A DNA stretch of 43,172 nt from Pyxidicoccus fallax (GCF_012933655.1 NZ_JABBJJ010000070.1:1-43172); one strand, 5' to 3'; positions 25,815 through 34,618 are shown, counted from the stretch's first letter. The notes: generated by a model not told the origin, from the sequence alone. Program-made: numbers and translations.

Positions 25815-27773
25815 ATGGACGCTCGGCGAAGCAATCCTGTGCAGCGGGAGGCGACGTTGGCCGCTGCTCTGGAGGCGGTCGCGTCCTATCGCAAGCGGAT
25901 GGAGGCGCAGCCCGAGGTGGTCCTCCCCATGCTCGCCAGCAGTCTCCACCAACTGGGCGAACAGCAGAGCGGGCTCGGGCACCGGGAAGCGGCGCTCGCG
26001 TCCACGGCCGAGGCGGTGGCCATCCAGCGCAAGCTGGCGCAGGCAACGCCGGACACGCCCCTCTCTCATCTGGTCCGATACCTGAGGAACCTCGCCAGGA
26101 CGAGTACACCGTCAGAGGTGAGACCTGATGACTTCCTCCCCGAGCTGGCCCGGTACCTGAACACCCTGAGCAAGATGCAGGGCCAGCTTGGGCAGCGGGA
26201 AGCGGCGGTGGCGTCACTGACCGAGGCAGTGCTCATCCAGCGCAAGCTGGCGGAGACGAGGCCCGACGAGTTCCGCCCCCATCTCGTCCTGCTTCTGAAC
26301 AACCTGGGCAATCGGCAGAGCGAGCTCGGGCAGCGGGAGGCGGCACTCGCTTCCGTGGCCGAGGCGGTGGCCATCCAGCGTCAGCTGGCCCAGTCGAGGC
26401 CGGACCTGTGGTTGTCCGAGCTGGCCCTGCTTCTGAACAACCTGGGCAATCTGCAGAGTGAGCTCGGGCAGCGGGAGGCGGCGCTCGCATCCGCGGCCGA
26501 GGCGGTGGCCATCCAGCGTCAACTGGCGCAGTCGAGGCCGGATGCGCTCTCACCCGATTTCGCCACCTGCCTGTACAGCCTGGGCCGGCGGCAGGGCGAG
26601 CTGGGGCAGTTGGAGGCGGCGCTCGCGTCCATGACCGAGGCGGTGGTCCTCTGGCGCAAGCTGGCGGAGACGATGCCGGACGCCGTCTCCTCTCCTCTGT
26701 CCATGAGCCTGGACATCCTGGCCGAACTGCAGCGCGCGCTTGGGCAGCGGGGAGCGGCGCTCGCGTCCATGGCCGAGGCATCGACCCTCAGGCGCAAGCT
26801 GGCGGAGGCGATGCCGGACGCGCCTCTCGCCCAGCAAGCCACGAGCCTGTACGAGCTGGGCCTTCGACAGCGCGAGCAGGGGCAGCCGGAGGAGGCACTG
26901 GCGTCCCTGGCCAAGGCCGTGGCCATCCAGCGCAAGCTGGCGGTGGCACATCCCGACGAGGGACTGCTCGGGCTGGTCCGGTACCTGAATTGCCTGAGCG
27001 TGATGCAGAACAAGCTTGGGCAATGGCAGGCGGCGCACGCGTCCGCGTTCGAGGCGGTGGCCCTCTCGCGCGAGCAGGCGAAGACGAATCCGGACACCTT
27101 CTCCCCTTATCTGGCCCAGAACCTGCTCGACCTGGGCGCGGCGCAGTGCTCGATGAGGCAGCTGGACGAGGCACTCGCTTCCACAACCGAGGCGGTGGCC
27201 CTCTGGCGCAAGCTGGCGGAGGCGAAACCAGACGCCTTCTCCCCGTCTCTGGCCGTGAGCTTGATGAACCTGGGCATGATGCAGGGCGAGCTGGGACAGT
27301 GGGAGGCGGCACTGGCTTCGACCACCGAGGCGCTGGCCCTCTGGCGCAAGCTGGCGAAGACGAGTCCGGATTCCTGCTCACCCGATCTGGCCCGGTGCCT
27401 GAGCAACCTGAGCAATGCGCAGAGCGCGATGGGGCAGGGGAAAGCGGCGCTCGCTTCCGTGACCGAGGCGGTGGCCATCCAGCGTGAACTGGCGCGGGCC
27501 ACGCCCAACGCGCGCTTGCCCGTTCTGGCTCAGTACCTGAACAACCTGGCCACTGTGCGGCGCGAGCTGGGACAGCGGGAGCAGGCGTTGGCTGCGGCGC
27601 AGGAGGCGCTCGACATCATCTGGCCGTTCTTCCTGGCCAGGCCCCCGGCGTTCACCCAGCACACCACCATCATCCTCCGGAACCTGCTCTCGGAGATCCT
27701 GGCCCTTGGCCGTGAGCCCGAGCGGGCACTGTTGGAGCGGATGGCCGTCTTCAAGGCGAAGAACGGCGACTGA
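25815..27773 (+). CDS. Repetitive tetratricopeptide-repeat protein, possibly 5'-truncated
   Basis: The ~652-residue protein is built almost wholly of about 13 TPR-like units with a 46-residue period, each near LGQREAALASxxEAVAIQRKLA followed by PD and a second helix pair. There is no signal peptide, membrane helix or catalytic domain; the repeats begin within about ten residues of the start. Similar repeats usually follow an N-terminal enzyme or NTPase domain. The missing leader and the IS debris upstream therefore suggest that the 5' part was lost. ATG 25815 is used; an in-frame TTG at 25764 is an alternative. Likely role is protein binding; partner unknown. Confidence 0.7.
   Translation: MDARRSNPVQREATLAAALEAVASYRKRMEAQPEVVLPMLASSLHQLGEQQSGLGHREAALASTAEAVAIQRKLAQATPDTPLSHLVRYLRNLARTSTPSEVRPDDFLPELARYLNTLSKMQGQLGQREAAVASLTEAVLIQRKLAETRPDEFRPHLVLLLNNLGNRQSELGQREAALASVAEAVAIQRQLAQSRPDLWLSELALLLNNLGNLQSELGQREAALASAAEAVAIQRQLAQSRPDALSPDFATCLYSLGRRQGELGQLEAALASMTEAVVLWRKLAETMPDAVSSPLSMSLDILAELQRALGQRGAALASMAEASTLRRKLAEAMPDAPLAQQATSLYELGLRQREQGQPEEALASLAKAVAIQRKLAVAHPDEGLLGLVRYLNCLSVMQNKLGQWQAAHASAFEAVALSREQAKTNPDTFSPYLAQNLLDLGAAQCSMRQLDEALASTTEAVALWRKLAEAKPDAFSPSLAVSLMNLGMMQGELGQWEAALASTTEALALWRKLAKTSPDSCSPDLARCLSNLSNAQSAMGQGKAALASVTEAVAIQRELARATPNARLPVLAQYLNNLATVRRELGQREQALAAAQEALDIIWPFFLARPPAFTQHTTIILRNLLSEILALGREPERALLERMAVFKAKNGD
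26195..27605 (+). repeat. Tandem 138-base coding repeats inside the TPR gene
   Basis: Near-identical DNA units recur with a 138-base period (for example GCGGGAGG at 26333 and 26471, and the segment around gaggcggtggccatccagcg in several copies). The most alike pair is 26333-26608. Such identity at DNA level implies recent internal duplication or gene conversion. Confidence 0.7.
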
Positions 27774-27789
27774 GCTGCTGCTGAAGCAG

Positions 27790-27817
27790 GCGTGACTGCT
27801 CTCGGACGTCCGCACGC
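27790..27817. terminator. Hairpin after the TPR gene (possible terminator)
   Basis: GCGTG (27790-27794) can pair with CACGC (27813-27817), with the palindrome CGGACGTCCG (27803-27812) inside. It lies about 17 bases after the stop and is followed by a short pyrimidine run but no T tract. Confidence 0.25.
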
Positions 27818-27853
27818 TCTTCCCGCGGGCGGTGTGCGCCCTGCCGCCGTCCA

Positions 27854-27976
27854 GAACAGGGCGCCTGTCCTGTCGAGAGGACAGTCCCTGTTCACTCCAC
27901 AGGACAGGTGAGGCCGGGAAGCGGCGTCTCCGAGCCGGCTCCGCCCCGGAAGCGCGACTGTCCTCCTGGGAACAGG
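27854..27976. promoter_or_regulatory. Long hairpin and dispersed CTGTCCT/GAACAGG repeats before the phosphoramidate-type cluster
   Basis: The gap 27774-28094 contains no gene. GAACAGGG (27854-27861) pairs with CCCTGTTC (27886-27893), and inside it CTGTCCT (27865-27871) pairs with AGGACAG (27878-27884): 15 base pairs in all. Further copies occur outside the hairpin: AGGACAG at 27901, CTGTCCT at 27958 and GAACAGG at 27970. There is no T tract, so a simple terminator is unlikely. It may be a multi-site operator or a structured leader for the operon starting at 28095. Confidence 0.45.
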
Positions 27977-28094
27977 TCTTGCAGCGCCACACCCGAGAAG
28001 ACGGGATGTCAGCCCTGGCTGGTATCGCGTGTTTTCACCGCATTGCTTCGACTTCTCGGTGATGTAGGCCTTTGACCTTCAACGATTGGGTTCC

Positions 28095-28985
28095 ATGCGC
28101 GGACCGGTTTTGCTGTCTGCAGAAGGGTTGTCTTTTTCCTACGCCGCGGGTGGCGCGCCCGTGCTCCGGGAGGCCTCCATCCGCCTGCGGGCCGGGGCTT
28201 CCGTGGGGTTGCTCGGCGCCAACGGGGCAGGGAAGACGACGCTGCTCGGAGTCCTCACCCGCACGGTGCGGGGCATCACCCGGGGCTCGCTCCTGCTCGA
28301 CGCCGGGGTGCTCCCCGAGCGCCGCGCCATCGGGTACGCGACGCAGGCCATCGGGCTCTACCCGATGCTGACGGTGGAGGAGAACGTCGGGCATCTCGCC
28401 CGGCTCCTGCTCGGGCGCTCGCAGGCGCGGGCCGCGGTGGCACGGGCCATCGAGGAGTTCTCGCTGGGTTCCATCGCCCGCACGCGAGTCCACCACCTGT
28501 CGGGTGGGCAGCGGCGCCTCGTGCACCTGGCGGCGAGCTTCGTCCACGGCCCACCCATCCGGTTGCTCGACGAGCCCACCGTCGCGCTCGACTTCGAGGC
28601 GCGTCAGCTCGTCGTCAAGCTCGTGCGCGGCTGGCGCGCGGAGGGGGTCGCGGTGCTCGTCACCGCGCACTACCCGGAGGACATCGAGGAGCTGTCGACG
28701 GAGCTCGTGCTGCTGCGCGACGGGACGACGCGCGACCTCGGGGAGCTGGGCAGCGTCCTGTCCAACCGGGCCCGCACCCTTTCCCTGCGCGGTGACAGCC
28801 CTACGAGCGCCTCGTGGGAACTCACGCTCGCCACCGGCACGCTGGACGAGGTCCGGGCGAAGCTCGGCGAAATCCCTCCCGACGTGCGCCTGTCCGAGCT
28901 GCGCCTGTCCGGCAATCGGCTCCGCGACATCCTCCTCAGGGATCCGTCGCTGAGCTCCTTCGCCGAGGAGACCGAGGCGCGATGA
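28095..28985 (+). CDS. ABC transporter ATP-binding protein
   Basis: The 296-residue ATPase has Walker A GANGAGKT (41-48), the signature LSGGQ (135-139), Walker B IRLLDEP (Asp159, Glu160) and the H-loop His192. A ~90-residue C-terminal extension with a beta-rich, ligand-domain-like character follows, as in ABC-2 exporters of antibiotics or polysaccharides. It pairs with the permease encoded next (ATGA overlap at 28982-28985). Being first in the biosynthetic run, it probably powers export of the cluster product or self-resistance. ATG 28095 is used; TTG 28086 is possible. No strong Shine-Dalgarno sequence is seen. Confidence 0.9.
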   Translation: MRGPVLLSAEGLSFSYAAGGAPVLREASIRLRAGASVGLLGANGAGKTTLLGVLTRTVRGITRGSLLLDAGVLPERRAIGYATQAIGLYPMLTVEENVGHLARLLLGRSQARAAVARAIEEFSLGSIARTRVHHLSGGQRRLVHLAASFVHGPPIRLLDEPTVALDFEARQLVVKLVRGWRAEGVAVLVTAHYPEDIEELSTELVLLRDGTTRDLGELGSVLSNRARTLSLRGDSPTSASWELTLATGTLDEVRAKLGEIPPDVRLSELRLSGNRLRDILLRDPSLSSFAEETEAR

Positions 28986-29791
28986 GTCCGCACGCACTTC
29001 CGGGCAGCACGGCTTCCGCCAACGCGGGCGCCCACTTCGTCAACGAGGTGGGGTGCTACGCGCTCACCGAGTGGCGCGTCCTCTGGCGCGAGCGCACGGC
29101 GATGGTGTTCATCTTCATCCTGCCCGCCGTCCTCTCCGCCATCCTCGGCCCCGGCGTCTCGGGGCTCGACTCGGCTCCGGGCGCCATGGGCCGGGCCACC
29201 ATCGGCTTCGCGGTGATGTTCAGCTACATGGTGGTGACGTACTCGGGCCACGCGTTCTACCGGGACTTCTGGTACCACACGAGCGGCCGGCAGGCGTTGA
29301 TCCGCCCCTCGAAGCTCGCCTTCGCCATCGGCAAGGTCCTGCCCGCGTGCGCGATGTCGTTCGCGCAGCTGCTCCTCTTCACGGGCTTCGCGGCGGTGTT
29401 CCTCGACCTGCCGCTGCACGGCAACCTCCTGCAGGTGGCCCTCACCGGCGCGGCGCTCGTGGTCAGCGGCTCGGCGCTGGGGTTCCTCCTCTTCGCCGTC
29501 ACCCGCAGCACGGCCACGCTGTCGAACCTCTCCTATCTCGTGCTCGTGACGTTCAGCGCGGTGGGCGGCGCCATCGTCGTGACGGACGCGCTGCCGGCCT
29601 GGTCGCGCACGCTCGGCTACGCCACGCCGCACTACTGGGCCCTGCGCGCGCTCCACGAAGTCACCTTCGGCGAGGGCCGCTGGGGCGTCGTGCTCCAGAG
29701 CACCGCCGTCATCCTCGCCTTCACCGCCGTCTGCGCCGCCGTCGCGAGCCTCGCCTTCGACTTCCGGGACCAAAAACATGACACCACTTGA
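28982..29791 (+). CDS. ABC-2 type transporter permease
   Basis: The 269-residue membrane protein has about six hydrophobic helices (for example AMVFIFILPAVLSAIL, IGFAVMFSYMVVTYS, MSFAQLLLFTGFAAVFL, LTGAALVVSGSALGFLLF) and the layout of ABC-2 exporter permeases. It forms an exporter with the ATPase encoded just upstream (ATGA overlap). Its 3' end overlaps the next gene by 14 bases, tying export to the biosynthetic genes. Cargo is inferred only from context. Confidence 0.85.
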   Translation: MSPHALPGSTASANAGAHFVNEVGCYALTEWRVLWRERTAMVFIFILPAVLSAILGPGVSGLDSAPGAMGRATIGFAVMFSYMVVTYSGHAFYRDFWYHTSGRQALIRPSKLAFAIGKVLPACAMSFAQLLLFTGFAAVFLDLPLHGNLLQVALTGAALVVSGSALGFLLFAVTRSTATLSNLSYLVLVTFSAVGGAIVVTDALPAWSRTLGYATPHYWALRALHEVTFGEGRWGVVLQSTAVILAFTAVCAAVASLAFDFRDQKHDTT

Positions 29792-31028
29792 CCGAGACCC
29801 ACCGGACCGTTCGCGGTCCCCCATCATCCGCCGGCTGCTCGACGACCCGCGCGTGGCGCAGGCCCGCCTCGGCAGGCGCATCGGCCGCCTCCCGTACTTC
29901 ACCCGCGTGGAGTCCGCCACCGGCCCCATCACCCACATGGAGGGGCGGGAGATCCTCAACTTCGGCTCGAACAACTACCTCGGGCTCGCGAACGACCCTC
30001 GCGTCATCTCCGCCGCCCAGGAGGCCACCGCGCGCTGGGGCGCGGGCGTGACGGGCTCGCGGCTGTTGAACGGCAACCTCGCGCTCCACGAGGAGCTCGA
30101 GGAGGCCCTGCGGCGCTTCTATGGCCGCACCGGCGCCATGGTGTTCCCCACCGGCTACGCCGCGAACCTCGGCCTCATGAGCTCGCTGCTCGGTCGCCAT
30201 GACCGCGCCTACGTCGATGACGAGATGCATGCCTCCGTCCTCGACGGCATCGCGCTGGCGCGCGCGCACATGAAGCGCTTCGGCCACAACGACCCCGAGG
30301 ACCTCCGCGCCCAGGCGGCGGGCGACACCCACGCCGGCATCTGCGTCGTCGAGGGCGTCTACTCCATGCGCGGAGACCGGGCGCCGCTCCGGAATTTCCT
30401 CGACGTGTGCCGGAGCACGAAGCTGGCGCTCGTCGTGGACGAGGCCCACGGGCTCGGCACGGCGGGTGAGCGCGGGCTCGGCACCGTGGAGGACGAGGGC
30501 ATCGTCCAGGATGCGGACTTCATCACCATCACTTTCTCCAAGAGCCTAGGCTCCTGCGGCGGCGCCATCATCGCGGACGCGGAGCAGATCGAAGCCCTGC
30601 GCATCAACACGCGTCCCTTCCTCTTCACCGCCGCCAACACGCCGGCCTCCGTGGCTGCGGCGCTCGCCTCCCTGCGCATCCTCCAGGCGGAACCCCACCT
30701 GGTGCGCGAGCTGAAGGCGCGGGTGCAGTCGCTCCGCGACGCGCTCGCGAGGCATGGCATCCAGCCCATTCCCTCGGACGGCCCCATCGTCAGCGTGGAG
30801 GTGGGCGCGGACTTCGACACCCTCCAGGCGTGGCGCCTGCTGTGGAACCGGGGCATCTACACGAACCCGGTCATCTCCCCGGCCGTGCCGCCGGGGCGCG
30901 GTCTGCTCCGCATGAGCGTGATGCGGACCCACGAGGAACAGATGGTGCGCACCATCGCCGATGCGTGCGCGGACGTCTTCACGGACTTGCAGCTGTCCCA
31001 GGAGGGACGGGGGAAGGTGGCATCATGA
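29778..31028 (+). CDS. Alpha-oxoamine synthase (PLP-dependent acyl-CoA/amino acid condensing enzyme)
   Basis: The 416-residue product is a fold-type I PLP enzyme of the alpha-oxoamine synthase family (BioF, glycine C-acetyltransferase, serine palmitoyltransferase). Seen are NFGSNNYLGL (61-70), TGSRLLNGN (92-100), DEAHGLGTAG (221-230, Asp221 for the PLP ring) and the Schiff-base Lys255 in TFSKSLGSCGG. The family condenses an amino acid with an acyl-CoA and releases CO2, giving an alpha-aminoketone. Which amino acid and acyl group are used here cannot be told; no biotin genes adjoin, so true BioF function is unlikely. It overlaps both neighbours and probably builds the amine scaffold of the cluster product. 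Confidence 0.9.
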   Translation: MTPLDRDPPDRSRSPIIRRLLDDPRVAQARLGRRIGRLPYFTRVESATGPITHMEGREILNFGSNNYLGLANDPRVISAAQEATARWGAGVTGSRLLNGNLALHEELEEALRRFYGRTGAMVFPTGYAANLGLMSSLLGRHDRAYVDDEMHASVLDGIALARAHMKRFGHNDPEDLRAQAAGDTHAGICVVEGVYSMRGDRAPLRNFLDVCRSTKLALVVDEAHGLGTAGERGLGTVEDEGIVQDADFITITFSKSLGSCGGAIIADAEQIEALRINTRPFLFTAANTPASVAAALASLRILQAEPHLVRELKARVQSLRDALARHGIQPIPSDGPIVSVEVGADFDTLQAWRLLWNRGIYTNPVISPAVPPGRGLLRMSVMRTHEEQMVRTIADACADVFTDLQLSQEGRGKVAS

Positions 31029-31936
31029 AGCGCACGCATCAGCTCGCCAGCGGTCAACCGCTCACCGCCGAGACGCTCCGCGCCCACGGCGTGGACCTCG
31101 AGCGCATCCTCTCGGAGCTCGTCAGCGACCCCGCCGCGTGCGGCGTCCTGCTCACGGGCTCGCTCGCGGCCGGAAACGGCACTCCCAGCTCGGATGTCGA
31201 CCTGATGGTGCTCGTGCCGCAGCGCACGGCGCTCATCACGAGCCGCGACGGCGTGCGCTTCAAGAACAGCCGCTTCAGCGAGGCGCTCCAGTACTGCGAC
31301 GGCATCGAGGTCAACATCGAGCTCGCCGAGCGCGCCCGCGTCTCCGAAATCATGACGTGGATGACCGCCATCGCGCCGGCGCTCTACAAACCGTCCGAGC
31401 TGAAGTTCATCCCCCTCATCGACGGCCCGGAGCTGCGCTTCCTCCACCGCCTGCGCACCGGCGTGCCGCTGCTCAACCCGCGCGTCGTCGCGAACTGGCG
31501 GGACGAGTTCCTCGTCGACCTGCTGCCCACCTACCTCGCCGTGCGCCACTTCATGGAGATCCACGAGTACCTGGAGGACGCCATCAGCCACCGCGCCTTC
31601 AGTGACGAGTCCGCCCGGCATGTGGCGCGCATCGCCGTGGAGGAGGCGCTCGTCTCCATCCTCGCGGCGCTCGGGGTGACCAGCGCCTCGCGCAAGTGGC
31701 TCGTCGTCGAGTCGCGCAAGGCCATGGCCTCCGCGAGCGAGGTGGACCGCGGCCTGCTGGAGGAGGGGCTCTCCATCCTCTCGGACTGCGCGGTGGGCGC
31801 GCTCGGTGACTGCCTCGCACGCATCGAGGCGCTCCACAAGCGCATCGCCGCGCGGCTGTCGAGCGAGCCGGAGCTCGCGAGTGCCGTGGCGTTCCTCCAG
31901 AGCAAGATCGACTACGTGCTCGAGCACCAGGGATGA
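31025..31936 (+). CDS. Nucleotidyltransferase of the polymerase-beta superfamily
   Basis: The 303-residue product has the classic motif GSLAAGNGTPSSDVDLMV (45-62), with metal-binding Asp57 and Asp59. It is followed by helices resembling the C-terminal domain of small-molecule nucleotidyltransferases such as the kanamycin enzyme. Members transfer an NMP to a hydroxyl or amine. A third acidic residue may be the Glu of GIEVNIELAE. Start ATG 31025 overlaps the previous stop (ATGA) and the stop overlaps the next start, so it belongs to the run. It could nucleotidylate a pathway intermediate or modify the product for self-protection. Confidence 0.8.
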   Translation: MKRTHQLASGQPLTAETLRAHGVDLERILSELVSDPAACGVLLTGSLAAGNGTPSSDVDLMVLVPQRTALITSRDGVRFKNSRFSEALQYCDGIEVNIELAERARVSEIMTWMTAIAPALYKPSELKFIPLIDGPELRFLHRLRTGVPLLNPRVVANWRDEFLVDLLPTYLAVRHFMEIHEYLEDAISHRAFSDESARHVARIAVEEALVSILAALGVTSASRKWLVVESRKAMASASEVDRGLLEEGLSILSDCAVGALGDCLARIEALHKRIAARLSSEPELASAVAFLQSKIDYVLEHQG

Positions 31937-33627
31937 CCTCCTCACAGACCACAGCTGAACCCACCCGCGCCTCCGCGATGGCGCGGCTAGGGGATGCGCT
32001 TGCCCTTTTGCATGGCGGCGAGCGTGCGGACGCGCTCGCCCGGGGAGTGGCGGCGATGGCGGACGGCGTTCGCGTGGCCTCCCGTTCCGGGCGCGCCGCG
32101 CGGCCCGCGGTCATCTCCGTGTACCCGGACCACGTGCTCGACGATGACGCGGCTCCGCTCGCGACGCTGCGCCGCTTCCTCCAGGAAGAGGTGGGCGGCG
32201 TGGGCTCGGCGCTCCTGCACGTGCTCCCGCCCTATGTGTCTGATGGGGATGACGGCTTCGCGGTGGTGGACCACCAGGCTGTGCACCCGCGCTTCGGTGC
32301 GTGGGATGACCTCTCGCGTCTGGCGGAGGCGAGCGGCGGGCTGATGCTCGACCTCGTGCTGAACCACGTGTCCACCGCGCACCCGTGGTTCCAGAGCGTG
32401 CTGCGCGGCGAGGCGGCGCACCGGGGAGACTTCCACCTGTTCTCCGCGCCGCGCGCCATCGAATGGGGCACGCGGGTGCGGACCTCCGCCATCCTCCAGC
32501 GCTTCGACACCGCGGCCGACCCGGTGTGGGCGTGGTGCACGTACGGGCGTGCGCAGGTGGATCTCCACCATGGCTCGCCGACCGTCTTCGCGGCCATGGC
32601 GGCGACGCTGCTGCGGCTCGTCGAGGTGGGGGCTCGGGTCGTCCGTCTGGATGCCATTCCCCACGTGTGGAAGCGCGTGCCCGGCGGGCCGCACGAGCCG
32701 GAGGCCCGGGTGCTCGTGCGTGCGCTGCGCGCGGTGGCTGACCTCGTGGACCCCTCGGTGCGCCTCCTCGCGGAGACCGACCACCGCTCCGGTGACCGGT
32801 GCTACCTGGGCGCGGAACTGGCGCAGCACGACAACCACCTGTCGGTGCCGCTCCTCGTGTTCGCGGCGGCCCTCGTCGGGGATGGCGGGCCGCTGGTGGA
32901 GTGGGTGAACGCGTCCGCGTCGGATGCGCACCGCCATGACGGGTACACCTTCCTGCAAACGCATGACGGCGTGCACCTGCGCCCCATGGACCCGCCGCTC
33001 GATGCGCGCACCACGCGGCGGGTGTTGGAGCGGCTGGAGCGGAGCGGGGTCTGGGTGTCCCACGCGGACGTGCGGGGTGAGCCGCGACCGTACGAGCTCA
33101 ACAGCTCCCTCAACCGCATCTTCTCCACCGAGGCGGGCCTCGACGTGGAGCGCTACCTCGCCGCGCACGCGCTGCTCTTCGCGCTCCCTGGCACGCCGTC
33201 GCTCTACTTCCCCACGTTGTTCGGGCTGCCGGACGCGGTGTGCATCGAGCCCTCGAATCCCCGCGCCGCGAACCGGTACCGCTACCGCTACGGAGCGCTC
33301 CGCGCGCTGCTCCAGCAGCCGGAGCACGCGCGCATCCTGAAGTCCCTCCTCGGCCTCATCCGCCTGCGCGACGAGACGCCCGCGCTGCGCGAGGACGGGA
33401 GCTGCGAAGCGCGGATGGTGGCCTCGCATGTCCTCCACCTCGCGCGCGGGCACCGCGACCAGCCCCTGCACGTGCTGGTGAACCTCGGCGTCGAGCGCGT
33501 GGCCATCCCGTCACCGCTGCGCGAGTGGAGGGACCTCCTCGGAGGCCGTCAGGGCAGGGGAGACGTGTCGCTCGCACCGGCCGAGGCGGTGTGGCTCGTG
33601 GGTCCAGGCACTGGAGGCATGACATGA
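31933..33627 (+). CDS. GH13 sugar phosphorylase-like enzyme (subfamily 18 type)
   Basis: The 564-residue cytoplasmic TIM-barrel enzyme has all GH13 motifs: DLVLNHVS (140-147), the nucleophile region VVRLDAIPHVWK with Asp240, the acid/base Glu281 in LLAETDH, and HD at 344-345 (LQTHDGV). The segments TYGRAQVDLHHGSP and RLDAIPHVWK match sucrose phosphorylase, glucosylglycerate phosphorylase and relatives (GH13_18), not ordinary amylases. These cleave a glucoside with phosphate to give alpha-glucose 1-phosphate, or run in reverse. It may supply an activated sugar or glucosylate an acceptor in the pathway. It overlaps both neighbours by four bases. Confidence 0.8.
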   Translation: MTSSQTTAEPTRASAMARLGDALALLHGGERADALARGVAAMADGVRVASRSGRAARPAVISVYPDHVLDDDAAPLATLRRFLQEEVGGVGSALLHVLPPYVSDGDDGFAVVDHQAVHPRFGAWDDLSRLAEASGGLMLDLVLNHVSTAHPWFQSVLRGEAAHRGDFHLFSAPRAIEWGTRVRTSAILQRFDTAADPVWAWCTYGRAQVDLHHGSPTVFAAMAATLLRLVEVGARVVRLDAIPHVWKRVPGGPHEPEARVLVRALRAVADLVDPSVRLLAETDHRSGDRCYLGAELAQHDNHLSVPLLVFAAALVGDGGPLVEWVNASASDAHRHDGYTFLQTHDGVHLRPMDPPLDARTTRRVLERLERSGVWVSHADVRGEPRPYELNSSLNRIFSTEAGLDVERYLAAHALLFALPGTPSLYFPTLFGLPDAVCIEPSNPRAANRYRYRYGALRALLQQPEHARILKSLLGLIRLRDETPALREDGSCEARMVASHVLHLARGHRDQPLHVLVNLGVERVAIPSPLREWRDLLGGRQGRGDVSLAPAEAVWLVGPGTGGMT

Positions 33628-34613
33628 GGAACCTCGCCAATGTGGCCGAACTCATCGAGACCTTCGCCTCGCGTCCGGCGAGCGAGGAACTCGTCTTCAC
33701 CTTCTTCGATCCGTACGCCATCGGGCTCGGGCTCGCCGAGGAGGCGCTCGCCTTCCTGGCGAGCGAGGGCTTCCGCACGGTGGACCGGCGGTTCGTCCAC
33801 TACACGCAGAGCAGCATCGAGGCGGTGTACAGCCCCAACCGGCCCATCGCGCTCGACAAGACATGGGCCGTCCCGAGCGAGGTCTACCTGCTCGAGGCCT
33901 CCCACGCGCTGCTGCTGCACACCCCGGGACGCTCGGCGTCCGCGGCGTTCAAGGCGCTCAAGGGTTCCGCGGACCCGCGCAAGCGCGCGCCGCACCACCT
34001 GCGCAGCCGGCTGAATGCCCCGACGCGCGCGCTGAGCCTCATGCATTCGTCGGACGACGCGCGCGCGACCATCGAAGAGGCCGCCACCGCCTTCGACCCC
34101 CGCGAGCTTCGCGTGCTCTTCGCGGAGCCTGGACGTCACACCTCACGCGCCACGTCGCCCATGCAGCAGCTCCCGGCCGCCGTGGTGGGCCGGGCGTGGC
34201 GGCCCTCGCCCGTGGAGTTCCTCGTCCACCTCCGTCTGCGCCTCGCCGAAGAGGTGGAACTCATCGCTCCCTTCCCGGGAGGCCTGGTCGAGTCGTGGCG
34301 CGAGGCCGCGCGTCAGCTCGCGGAGCTGCGCTCCGAGCACACGGCGTCCCGCGAGCTGTACCTGCGCGTCGTGGCCGATGAGTCCGCGCTCGTGAAGGAA
34401 GTCGTCCGCACGGGACTCACGCACCCCCGGCGGCCGGGGATGTTCGACTATCGCGTGGAGCCGGGCCTCGCCGCGGCTGCGCTCGAGCTGCTCCACCAGC
34501 CCGCGCTGTACCGCGAGACGGACCTCTCACAGCTCATCCAGCCGGTGGGCGCCCTGGTGCGCAACCCCTATGAGCGCGTGCTGCTGCGCAGCGCGCTCCA
34601 GGAGTTCGAATGA
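33624..34613 (+). CDS. Diverged nucleoside-diphosphate-kinase-like protein
   Basis: The N-terminal ~160 residues of this 329-residue protein follow the NDK pattern: FTFFDPYAIGLGLAEEAL where NDK has the IKPDA segment, then KALKGSADPRKRAPHHLRSRL and SLMHSSDDARATIEEA where NDK has ATDPxxAxPGTIRG and VHGSDS. His141 aligns with the NDK phospho-His. The KPD lysine is replaced (DPY), so a normal NDP-kinase reaction is doubtful. Residues 165-329 form a second helical domain I do not recognise. It could transfer phosphate or a phosphoramidate group through His141. It is the last gene of the first coupled run (ATGA overlap at 33624-33627). Confidence 0.6.
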   Translation: MRNLANVAELIETFASRPASEELVFTFFDPYAIGLGLAEEALAFLASEGFRTVDRRFVHYTQSSIEAVYSPNRPIALDKTWAVPSEVYLLEASHALLLHTPGRSASAAFKALKGSADPRKRAPHHLRSRLNAPTRALSLMHSSDDARATIEEAATAFDPRELRVLFAEPGRHTSRATSPMQQLPAAVVGRAWRPSPVEFLVHLRLRLAEEVELIAPFPGGLVESWREAARQLAELRSEHTASRELYLRVVADESALVKEVVRTGLTHPRRPGMFDYRVEPGLAAAALELLHQPALYRETDLSQLIQPVGALVRNPYERVLLRSALQEFE

Positions 34614-34618
34614 GCCCC

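Noticed and set aside
26195..27605. CRISPR-like array from the regular repeats
   Set aside because: The repeats are in-frame coding TPR units with a 138-base period and no unique spacers.
28095..31028. Reading the alpha-oxoamine synthase as a biotin-pathway BioF
   Set aside because: No other biotin genes are present and the gene is coupled to an ABC exporter and a nucleotidyltransferase.
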